A stretch of 64,000 bases of DNA from Gymnopus androsaceus JB14 (lineage: Eukaryota; Basidiomycota; Agaricomycetes; Agaricales; Omphalotaceae): the NCBI GenBank assembly GCA_009733575.1, contig ML769683.1, positions 1 to 64,000 on the forward strand, in the 5' to 3' direction. This document shows positions 54,685 through 64,000 of the stretch, one piece after another; the stretch's first letter is position 1; each line of letters begins with the position of its first letter. The notes below the pieces were generated by a model. The model saw nothing but the letters and a program-made list of their open reading frames with translations. It was not told the origin of the DNA and made no database searches. Made by a program: the position numbers and the translations under genes.

Positions 54685-57175
54685 ATGCGGAAAACGGTAT
54701 CATGCACAGGTCTTGTCACCATCGTCTGTCCGCCATTCGGTCAATCCTGTATCTGCATGGGTGCTTCTCTCTCCAACCTCCACGCTAGTATGACTTTGCT
54801 CGAATCAATCCTTCCAGGATCTTTGGATCTAATGAGCAAAAATAGACCCACGTTTTCTGATTGCGAGTGTTTGTTTAATGCTACTTCAAATGAAGGTCTT
54901 GCCGCTCAGACTCTCAATGAAGAATTGTACTACACATTCACCTCTCAAATTTTCTTTCTTGGTCAGTGTATCGATGTGCTAAAAGAAGCCCGGAAGCCGT
55001 GATCCAAAATTCTTCATCATCTTCAACGTCATGCTGCTGTCTCATCCAGTGCTTTGATTCGTATTGTGGCTAATAACCTGAATAAATTGCTGGAGGTGGC
55101 CTTGAGCATTCAGAGAACAACCCAGTTTGGGTTTTGGCGAATGCTCGATGCCCATCCTGACGCTAGTAGGGAAAAGCTTGCGAGCTTCCTTAACTTGGTA
55201 AGTGACGCCTCTGTATTGATCATGGCTCCTTCTGAATGTCACAGTAGTCCCGAATGTGTTCAGACAAGATCACAAAGTTTGTGTCATGGAAACATTTTGC
55301 GTCGTTGGGAGTTGGTCAGTGGGTAGGCGACAAGATTATCAACCACTTTGTCAACAAATGGTGCACCCAGTCTCGCGCAACCCTGGGCCTCAATTCTTTC
55401 TTTCCAAACAACTTTCTATTCCAAGATCATGGCAATTGTAACATGGCTTATACTATTGACCAGTTGGCTGGGGACAATGTGCTCAGACATTGCTTATTGA
55501 GATGGGCGGGTAGAGCCCAGGTAAGCCTTGTTCTCTTTAAGGTCAATATTTGTCAGGACTTGGCTCATTTCTCATCCGCTATCCACCCGCTGATGTTTCC
55601 CACGCTTCCTGGCCGTCCGCGGATACTTCCCACGCTTCCTGACCGTCCGCGGATACTTCCCGCACTCATTACCTACATTGCGGGCGCTTTCCATGCTTAT
55701 TTACCATTTATCCTGCCTGCCGGGCACTTTCTACATGTGATTACCACTTATCCTGCCTCCCGGGTGCCTCCCGCACTTGATAACCATCCATCAGGTCCTC
55801 CCGACGACTTACACAGCCACCCTACAGTATATAAGTAGACACCCCGAGTCCATGGACCCTAGTCTGTTATTACCATTGTTACCGAATCAATCCTGTTTTG
55901 CTCTGTCTCTGTCTCTGTCTCTCTATTTCTATCTGTTCTAACCAGCTGTGCCTTCCGAGCTCTGTTCGAAGGCCCACTGTCATCTGCATTAACTGCGAGG
56001 CTCTGTCCGTAGATACCAAATCTACGTCCAGAGCTCACTGTCTTCTATCTCTGTTTACAACTTTACAACCAAAGCTCCTCGGGAGCTTCCTATTTGGGTT
56101 TTGCTACCTCTAGAACCTCTGGGACCGTCCGCTTTCACTCAATTCCATCCGCTCCCACGCTATTTCCATCCGCTCTCACGCTATTCCGTCCGCTCTCACA
56201 CTATTCCCATCCGCTTTCACTCTATTCCATCCACTCCCACGCTATTTCCGTCCGCTTTTGCACTATTCCGTCCGCTCCCACGCTATTTCCGCCCGCTTTC
56301 ACCCTATTCCACCCGCTCTCACGCTATTTCCGTCCGCATTTGCTGTATTCCATCCGCATTATCCATATTTGGACTTATTACACCTTTTTGGACCACCCCT
56401 TCACCCATATTCCTTCCGCTCCCACTCATTTCTGGTCGTCGGACCACAATACCACCCGCTTCCTCCTGATTACGTCAGCGGGTAGCCCGTACACTGTTCC
56501 TTGCACCTTTGAGGCTTGTACTGTTCCGTACAACACTCATACTACTGTCCAGACCCACCTTACGGCACGGTTACCCCGGGTGGTCGCATTTGGTCTCCAC
56601 CTACATCTAGGTCCGAGATCCATTTTGTGTACTGGGTCTCACAATATTGAGTCTGACATCTTCACTTCAGCAAAAGCAAAAACTCAACACATTTGATCCA
56701 GTTTTTATCCCTATCAATGGCAACAGGAATCATTGGTATTCAGCTTGTATCGACTACAAGCAAAAATCCATCAACATATATGACAGTCTCCGAGACTTGT
56801 GTGTAGCGAATCACTGCAAACCTCCAGAACAATGCAAAAACAAGAAATTAATGATGGTGCTTCTGTTGAACATGACAGCGCGTGCAACGGCTAATGTGTT
56901 TTAGGCTCTGATGTGGCTTGTGGAGACCTTGGCAACTATTCATTGCAATAACAAAGAAGTCCATATCAGAGGTGACTTGGCCAACTGGAAGTACAACCCC
57001 CATGCCAAAGTACATCATCTCCAATTGCTCTGCCTGTGGTCTTTCACTAATTGCTTACCTTAGGTGCCATTCCCGCCTAATATGTATGATTGTGGTGTTC
57101 ATACGCTTTGGCACCTCAAACATAACATTGAGCTTGGCGTTGTGCATGAAAGCTTGGACTCGGTGCACGAGTTAT
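54685..57175 (+). pseudogene. Ulp1-type cysteine protease gene 2, split by solo LTR
   Basis: Parallel in layout to the gene at 50419. An N-terminal region with several frames (54685-55320), GVGQWVGDKIINHFVNKWC (about 55310-55365, the segment before the catalytic domain), the solo LTR at 55551-56643, then FIPINGNRNHWYSACIDYKQKSINIYDSL (His at 56731-56733) and VPFPPNMYDCGVHTLWHLK (Cys at 57091-57093). Introns near 56840-56904 and 57010-57062. In this copy the LTR lies before the His rather than between His and Cys. Its sequence differs from gene 1, so it is a separate, diverged paralogue. Dead because of the insertion and a stop near 54999. Confidence 0.82.
55546..56648 (+). mobile_element. Solo LTR 3 (family S) with TSD atatt
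   Basis: LTR 55551-56643 (1,093 bp), flanked by atatt on each side, very similar to 34414-35529. Confidence 0.95.
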
Positions 57176-57560
57176 GATTCACTGATGATATGGTTGGTAA
57201 GTGTTTGAGACTGGCTCAAGAACTGTTGGACAAAAGGGTGCTCTAATCTTGCGATGATATTATATGATAACAAAGCTTGTTGTACACATGTTATATCTGT
57301 TTTTTCCTTATCCACAACATGCGTCCTCTTGTAGTTTTGCTCATGCCAAGCGCTTTGACACATTCTACTAACGAGGTTGGTTTTCTTGCCTGTGTTGCGT
57401 CTTTTCTCAGTGCTGAAGATGTTATCAATACCTACCGTATTTGATCAGTAATATTTTGGGTGGGGTCATTGAACAAGGTTTGTACACCGTCGACAAACCG
57501 CAGCGTCCAATGTCATCTCTCTCTCTTCGACTGTCTAGAGCCTTTCCTGTAACAAGCTAA
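57176..57560. other. Spacer, no gene
   Basis: Nothing recognised after the Ulp1 stop. Confidence 0.4.
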
Positions 57561-58300
57561 CTTTGGGCTGCACTCCCATGTCTTGCCTTTAACTTCGACC
57601 AACTTGCAGGCTGTATTCAGCTGCTATTGATGAATTGCAGAGACTGCTTCCAGCAAGCCTTCAGCTGATACCTTGCGCAACCACTGTTACCTATCTACGG
57701 TGGCATGTTCATTTCAACTTTCTGCTTCTTTGAAGCCCTTAATCCTTGTCCATCCTAAAACGTAGGCTATCAGCGGTGGTGAGCCATGCAATTGGACTTT
57801 CATGGGGATATTGACGTGGCTGCTGTGGGCTGAAGGAAAAGAAACAGCACAACCAGACAAAAATTTGACAATTCCAAGCTCACACATAGTTTGACAATTG
57901 TAGACTTTAAATTTGTAAATATTCAGTGGTCTGTATGTTAACACAATTGCTTGATTTGAGGTAGTAAGAATCAAAAAAGTAGTAGCAGGATTTAAGTTCG
58001 AGTAGCTAGTGCATGTACGCTAGGCCTAAAGCAGTCCCCTCCGTAAAGGTTTTAGGCACCAGCATAGTTCTTTCGTTCCATCATGTAATGATTATTGTCT
58101 TTTGTTGCCACACCAATTTCTGGCTGCACTCAGCCAAATCCTTTTTGTTTCCGACTCGAATTGCAGGCTGTATTCACCTGCGACAATCGACAGTTTCTCA
58201 GTGGAATCTATAGTTCAGCATCTTTGCTATCGCACCAATTTCAGGCTGCACTCAGCTGAATCCTTTTCATTTTTGACTCGAATTGCAGGCTGATCCGATG
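57561..58300 (-). repeat. Hairpin-motif array and inverted element end
   Basis: Motifs at 57566 (degenerate), 57609-57622, 58122-58135, 58166-58179, 58244-58257 and 58288 (truncated). Pairs are 44 bp apart with a similar spacer in both. The stretch 58048-58093 is the inverted partner of 47050-47095. Confidence 0.85.
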
Positions 58301-58329
58301 TACATACACTGATTATTTTCTATGTATAG

Positions 58330-58743
58330 GCTTCTCACATTGAAGGTGTTGATCTTGAACATCCGCCTCCTGGAAATGAATTCAAAGCCAGAGATGATAG
58401 TGATATTGCTTGGCTTGCAACCCATTGTCTTAACTCGAGCCAACCAAACATCATAGTCAATCTTGGTGGCCTTGAAGCAATCATTCCTCAACCAGGTCCT
58501 AAGCCTATTCATGCTCCAGCTCCTCCTGTACCTGCGAAGCTTCCGCTCCATGACTTCTGTGATAAATACAACCTTTTGCCAGAGATCTTTGCCAAACTAA
58601 GTGCAGTTGACATTGAAGGCCCTCATACCTTCCGCTTCTTTACGGATGCAGAGCTCATGAATACAGCGAACTTGACATTGGGCCAGCATGGAAGTGTTTG
58701 TGATGCAGTTGAACATTGGTTGTTGGATTCGGCACCTGCATAG
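58330..58743 (+). pseudogene. Captured 3' exon, helical C-terminal domain
   Basis: Begins right after an acceptor (tatgtatag, 58321-58329) and runs 138 codons to a stop at 58741-58743. The product has a Pro-rich linker (GPKPIHAPAPPVPAKLPLHD) and a helical C-terminus (FCDKYNLLPEIFAKLSAVDIEG ... DAVEHWLLDS) that resembles a SAM-like helical bundle. It lacks a start and is preceded by half an intron and a hairpin array, so it is a captured last exon. Similar C-terminal domains occur in transposon-linked fungal proteins, but I cannot name it. Confidence 0.5.
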
Positions 58744-58926
58744 CTTTCGGGACCCAGGTTTCATTTTGGACTCCTTTTTTGCTGTCTGTCTGTTGGAGCG
58801 CACTGTATTGCATCACATTCTACTTGTTATCGGGTTTGCTATCTGTGTACTATTGCTACTCTGGTTTGAAATCAAAGTGTTATCTGTTGATATTATTCAT
58901 TCCCAGTGCAAGAAACTTGTATATAG
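58744..58926. other. Spacer, no gene
   Basis: T-rich sequence; the open plus-strand frames have no motif. Confidence 0.4.
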
Positions 58927-60050
58927 CTAAAGGTAACTACAGTGTCGCCAAAATCCCCAAGTCATCTCTGGACTGATAATTCTACAAGCATTGTAAAGTT
59001 CATAAAATATCTGATGTTCATCAAAGAAGCCTAGACCAACTCGTTTGAGATGTGCTTTGATAGCAGAGAACACCAGCTCGATAGGTTGAAAATCTGGCAA
59101 ATATGGTGAAAGGAATTCAATACGGCATCCTAACAGGCACTTGGATGGATTCAGACCTGGGATTAGCAATAAACACTCACCAAACTCCTCGACAAGATCT
59201 AATACTTCCGGCGAATGATGGATCTGTGCATTATCAATGAGAATGACACTGTTGGGCCCTGGGTATGGATTCATGGTAGGAAGCTATTGTATATCAAACT
59301 GATCAGCATCTTGGTAATGGAGTAAAGAGATATGAGCACACCAAGTCTTCACGGAGGAACTTCACAAATATGTCATGGTTGAATGAGCCTTCAACTACCA
59401 TTGAAGTGATATTCCCTGATCCAAAGCCATAGCAGCAAGCATTGACAGACATCTCTTTCGAACAAATGGAGACTGAACTTCAACCCTCTGCCCTCGCAGA
59501 GCCCTTCCCCATAACCTAGCATATGTCCTGTCATCCTTTGAGACCTCATCAACCAAAACAAGACAGTTTGCTGGGTATTGCAAGATCCAACGGATAAAGG
59601 CTGCCCATTTCTGAGGTGAACGCTCGCGGGCCATTTTCTGAACATGTTTGATGTTGAGTCCAACACGTTTGAAAGCAAGATGAATGGAGGAGAGGGATAA
59701 GTTCAAGAGACAATATTCACTGAGTTTTTTCTGGTACTCATCAAGGAATAAGACAGGAGTGTGTCAAGCAAGGCTAATCAGGAATGCAGCATCTACATCC
59801 TGAAGAATCCAAGGCCTCCTGCGACCAATTGCTTTTGCTTTTGCTACACTCCCTGATTCTTGGTATCTTTTCTGTGTGTGATAGAAAGTCTTCTTTGACA
59901 TCCCACAGATCTAGAGAATCTCATCTTTCTCCAGCGGCTGAGTAGCATTGCAGTGCCAGAGCTTGATAGCAATTGCTTTAGAGGCATCTGGGATTTGTCG
60001 GTTGACCATAATGAATGTGAACGAGGATGCAAGCGCTTGAGCGCTTGTGA
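58927..60050 (-). pseudogene. Tc1/mariner-type transposase, dead
   Basis: Right to left: a helix-turn-helix-like N-terminus (DASKAIAIKLWH ... LEKDEIL), LSLSSIHLAFKRVGLNIKHV, then LVLVDEVSKDDRTYARLWG (first Asp; about 59560) and NSVILIDNAQIHHSPEVLDL (second Asp; about 59240), FLSPYLPDFQPIELVFSAIKAHL (third acid; about 59090). This is the DDE core of Tc1/mariner/IS630. Stops near 59910 and 59765 and frame breaks near 59395 inactivate it. It appears inserted beside the clathrin copy at 60118. TIRs were not found. Confidence 0.85.
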
Positions 60051-60117
60051 GGATCATGTGTTTCAAATTTGAAAAATATTTTTTATGAAAACCCATTATT
60101 TTTAGAAATTGCAATAA

Positions 60118-60725
60118 TTGAGATGTTTGAGAGCTACAAGACATTTGAGGGTGTGTTTCCTGGTTGTCCCTGTGTTCTATATTGACATTTACTCTTATTA
60201 GGTCTACTACTACCTTGGCTCATTCGTCAATCTTAGCACTGACCCCGAGGTACATTTCAAGTATATCCAAGCTGTCACAAGGACCGGTCAGATTCGCAAA
60301 GTCAAGCACATCTGTCGAGAAAGCAATTACTATAACCCAGAGAAGGTCAAAAATTTCCTCAAGGAAGCCAAGCTCAGAGATCAGCTTTCCCTTATCACTG
60401 TTTGCGACCGTTTCAACTTTGTCCATGACCTTGTTCTTTATCTCTACCAAAACAACCTCACCAACTTCACCGAGGTGTATGTCCAGAGGGTCAACTCCAT
60501 CCGCACACCCCAGGTGGTTGGCAGTTTGTTGGATGTTGACTGCGATGAGAACACTATCAAGGCTCTCCTCGCCTCTGTCACTGGCAACTTCCTGTTGCCG
60601 AGCTCGTGCATGAAGTCAAGCAACACAACCAATTGAAGTTGATTCTTCCTTGGCTGAAGGCGAGAGTTCAGGCTGGGAGCCAGGATGCAGCTCTTTACAA
60701 CGCAATTGCGACTTCATTGCCACCA
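60118..60725 (+). pseudogene. Clathrin heavy chain fragment, copy 3
   Basis: Plus-strand sequence encoding EMFESYKTFEG (60120), then after an intron [61 protein letters not shown] and [20 protein letters not shown] (60224-60580), then frameshifted [18 protein letters not shown] (60628-60690). Corresponds to 44820-45410 of copy 2, in the opposite orientation. An intron at about 60152-60205 is kept. Mutated and truncated at both ends. Confidence 0.9.
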
Positions 60726-60782
60726 AGCAAAAAACTCCCTACATCCCAAACATTCTCACACTGTGCCACGTTTAACGTTCTC

Positions 60783-60900
60783 AGATTGCTGGCCGTACTC
60801 AGCCGCAAGTCCGCATTCTACATTGTGCCAGCAACTCTCCTTCTCTTCACTTCAGCCATCAATTCCCCCTCACCACTGGTTGTAGGCTGCACTCAGCTAT
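60783..60900 (-). repeat. Hairpin motifs upstream of the transposase
   Basis: Copies at 60791-60804 and 60885-60898, 161 bp before the transposase start, in the orientation seen before other plus-strand genes. Confidence 0.75.
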
Positions 60901-61058
60901 CATAAATGCTTATCGATCCGTGTGCTACTCTTCATCAATTGTGCAAGTTTACCACACGCAACGTGTCTACTCTCTGGCACTCATGTCTCATTTTCCATTG
61001 GCTAACTCGTGCCCCATCCTGATATATATATATATCTCTTCTTATCTTCCACCTTGTA

Positions 61059-64000
61059 ATGGATCCTTTTTCATGTCTAGTCAATGGCTGCCCCAAAAGT
61101 TTTCCGATATTGAGCGCGCTGCAGAGACATATGCGCATGACTTTGGATCCTGCGCACCACAAAGCTTACCATTCACAATATTCTGATTTAAGCTTTGTTC
61201 TACCTGCCACATCCGAACCACAGCATTCTGCTTCACATTCCTCATCTTCCTCCGTGATCTCCCACATGGAATCAGTTGAAGAAGTCCTTGATAATCACAA
61301 CTATCCCACTTATATTGAAGTCAACGACAACAATAATCATGACTTTGCAATCAACAATAACGACAGCAAAAATGATGATGCAGCCTCTACCTTTTCTGAT
61401 GAAAGCGACGTTGCTTCACTGGAGATCAATGAAGTGGTCAACGTCGATATGGTTGATGTTGATGTCGATGAGATGGTTGACGTCTATGAGATGGTTGATG
61501 TCAATGAGATGGTTGACGTCAATGAGATGGTCAACATCAATGAGATGGCTGCCATAGACACAATTATGGCAGATGCTTCAGGCAAGCAAGACTTGCTGCA
61601 TGAAGATAACATCGATTATTATTGGCCTTCCTCCCCTGGATCTGACTCTGATCCCCCTGATGCCCCTATTCGCCAGCTCGATGATATCCCCAAAGCAAGA
61701 GTAATCGATTGGCATCCAACTGCTGGCGCTGTCATCCCCAGCGGTTTAGAGCAGAATGTATATGAAAGATGGGACAGATTGTTTGGTGCAAAGACAGACA
61801 TAGCTGATTCAGGCTACAAGCCATTTTCCTCTTGGCTTGATTGGGAAATAGCTCAATGGGCTGTCAAAGAGAAAATTGGTCATGGGTCGCTTAATCGTTT
61901 ACTGGCTATACCTGAGGTGAGGGTAATATCAGTGTTTCCTTTTCACCTTGCTAAAAAAAACTTCAGTTAAAAGATTGACTGGGACTCTCCTTCAAGGACA
62001 CACGTACCATGTTCAACATAATTGACAAACTCCCCGAATGTTGTGGAACCTGGAAAACCAAACAGTTTACTTTCAAAGATCAGCCTAATGAGCATTTCAT
62101 TGTCCACCATCTGAGATCCTATTAGAAGCAATTTATAGTATCTGGGGTGACCCTGCCTTTGCTGATTACTTGGTCTACAAACCTGGCAAATTTTTTGCTT
62201 CCAAAAGTTGTCGTCGTGAGGAGCGTATTTTCCATGAGATGTGGTCTGTGAATGAGTGGCATGCTATCCAGGTACAGTAAGCCCAAATCCAATTTTTAGT
62301 TCAACATCTCACCGACCATATCAGGACCTGCTACCAGTGGTGCTACCATGGCTCCTGTAATCATTGCATCGGACAAGACTCAATTAACCAATTTCAGTGG
62401 AGGGAAAGCAGCCTACCCAGTCTACCTTAGCATAGGCAACCTTCCGAAAGCAATTAGGCAGGAAACCGAGTGCACACAGCCTGCGTACTCCTTGCGTATC
62501 TATCTGTTAATAAACTGGTCACGAAAAGGCAAGGTATCTTCGAAGAAAATGTTACGCCTCCAAAACTATCAGCTCTTTCATCAGTCAATGGCAGAGGTTC
62601 TCGCACCTCTGAAGACCATGGGCCTGCAAGGGCATTGTGATGGTCAGCGGTAATGGACAAAAACGCAAGGTTCACCCAATTCTTTCCTCATACGTGGCCG
62701 ACTATCCTGAGCAATGCTTAGTTACGTGCACCAAGTATGGAACGTGCCCCAAGTGCCGTCGAAAAGCAACTGAACTCGAGAATCAGACTCTTGGTGAAGA
62801 GCGCACCCAGCTCTGGACTGAAGGAGTAATCAGGAAAGCTAGATCGAAGGGTAAAACTCCCAGTGCCATTCATTCGCTTGCAATGGAAGACAATGTTGCT
62901 GGTGGGGACTATGATCCTTTCTGGAAAGGATTTCCCTACTGTGATATCCATGATGCAATAACGCCAGATGTTTTGCATCAACTATACCAGGGGGTTATCA
63001 AACACTTAATCTCCTGGATTCAGTCATTGATGACTAAGGACAAGTTTGATTCTCGACTACGGTCCCTTCCTCCTGCATTCGGTGTTCATCATTTCAAGGA
63101 CGGTATATCTAACCTAAGCCAAGTCACTGGGCCAGAGAGAAAAACGCTATCGAAGATCCTCATTGCCTGTCTTGTTGGCAAGATAGATTCCCACAGTATT
63201 ATTGCAGCCCGCAGTCTCTTGGATTTCATCCATCTTGTACAATACCCTTCTCATGATGGTAGGACCCTACGGTATGCAGAGGAGGCGCTGGACTCCTGGC
63301 ATGCTAATAGGGCTTACTTCAAGGAAAAGGAAGTTCGTGACCACTTCAATATTCCCAAATTTCACTCTCTCTTACACTACATCCCTTTGATTAAGCTCAA
63401 AGCGACAACAGACAATGGCAATACAGAAGCATTCGAGCACCTTCACATCACCTTTGCTAAATATGGCTGGCGAGCAAGTAATAAGAGGGATGCCTTCCCA
63501 CAGATGATTACTTGGCTCTCTCGACAGGAGAAGGTGGCCTCCTACGATTTCTTCAGGCAATGGAAAAGCCGCACTAAATTGGAGGAAGGTGGTCTTAAAG
63601 ATGATGTTGAAGATGATGCAATGCCAGTCACTGACCCTGGTGAGGCTGAGGTTGTGGTTGCTCTAGACAACTTGAAGAAGAAATTTGGTGTCCAATTAGC
63701 CAAGCGCGCACCAGAGCCAAACAAAACCCTTGAAAAAATTTCTTGTGATCATAATGCGCCTATGTTCATTGATGCTTTGAAGCATTTTATCAATGGACTT
63801 TGTAAAGAGCCATTGCCACAAAAGAAGTTACTCACAACCCCACTTCCTTTTGCTAGATTTGATGTGTGGCACCAGGTCAAAATCGCTCTGTTGGGTCTAT
63901 TTGAAGATGAAGAATTGTCAGAAACTGTGAAGGCGGTGCCCATATGGAGACGTTCAGATATTAGCCGTTTCGATACCATCATTGTCTTGCAAGATGAACA
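61059..64000 (+). pseudogene. Plavaka-like transposase, continues beyond window
   Basis: Start at 61059 with a C2H2-like finger (CLVNGCPKSF ... H-x5-H), an acidic Asn/Asp-rich linker with short tandem repeats (VDVNEMVD-like units, 61460-61560), then the conserved region of fungal Plavaka-type transposases: YKPFSSWLDWEIAQWAVKE, SIWGDPAFADYLVYKPGKFF, MAPVIIASDKTQLTNFSGGK, AAYPVYLSIGNLPKAIR, YCDIHDAITPDVLHQLYQGV and NTEAFEHLHITFAKYGWR. Candidate acidic catalytic residues lie in ASDKTQ, HDAITPD and NTEAFE. Introns at about 61917-61970 and 62271-62326. Frameshifts near 62115 and 62630 break it; from about 62640 one frame is open to the window edge. Plavaka elements are CACTA-related cut-and-paste transposons of basidiomycetes. 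Confidence 0.85.

Overview
The window reads as a repeat-filled, gene-poor stretch of a filamentous basidiomycete genome, most likely a mushroom-forming fungus (Agaricomycetes). The evidence is short GT-AG introns, a transposon-borne TET/JBP-type dioxygenase, a Plavaka-like transposase, Ulp1-type proteases of the kind carried by DNA transposons, and Ty3/gypsy elements. I saw no rRNA gene, no CRISPR array and no clearly intact single-copy host gene. The species cannot be named from the sequence.

Layout. 1-1.25 kb: broken transposon-associated gene interrupted by a foldback element with a degenerate telomere-like (CCCTAA) core. 1.7-6.24 kb: clathrin heavy chain pseudogene fragment split by a complete LTR element (2292-6070, TSD ggttg) that is packed with short hairpins. 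6.45-15.8 kb: complete Mutator-like (MULE) transposon with 9-bp TSD (aaaagacag), carrying a MULE/SWIM transposase, a TET/JBP-like 2OG-Fe(II) dioxygenase, a small UIM/zinc-type protein and a captured glycosyltransferase fragment. 15.8-16.8 kb: continuation of the repeat array the MULE landed in. 17-25.7 kb: decayed Ty3/gypsy element (hairpin-rich leader with a nested 740-bp MULE-type element, gag with a collagen-like tract and a nested TRIM, protease-RT-RNase H). 25.7-29.8 kb: minisatellite, captured HSP90 and acetyl-CoA synthetase fragments, a tRNA-like SINE and a second minisatellite. 29.9-39.7 kb: minus-strand LTR, two intron-containing genes on the opposite strand, and a minus-strand gypsy integrase region; a polypurine motif recurs next to the LTR and next to each gene module. 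39.7-47.1 kb: second copy of the minisatellite, a tRNA-like sequence, a rearranged fatty acid synthase fragment and the longest clathrin fragment, ending in a hairpin array. 47.3-50 kb: unrecognised multi-exon gene. 50.2-57.2 kb: two Ulp1-type protease genes, each split by a solo LTR of one family. 57.6-64 kb: more arrays, a small captured 3' exon, a dead Tc1/mariner copy, a third clathrin fragment and a Plavaka-like transposase running off the end.

How the parts relate. Two signals stand out. First, a short hairpin motif, GGCTGnnnnCAGCC, forms clusters immediately 5' of most captured or cargo genes between 6 and 61 kb, nearly always in the same orientation relative to transcription. Two clusters sit next to inverted 46-bp end-like sequences (47050-47095 and 58048-58093). 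The simplest reading is that these are subterminal repeats of a DNA transposon family, perhaps mobilised by the Plavaka-like transposase at 61-64 kb, that captures host gene pieces with their introns. Second, the MULE carries a probable 5-methylcytosine oxidase in a region where the two LTRs of one neighbouring element differ almost only at CpG transitions, suggesting a methylated environment in which such cargo could help the element. Both links are inference.
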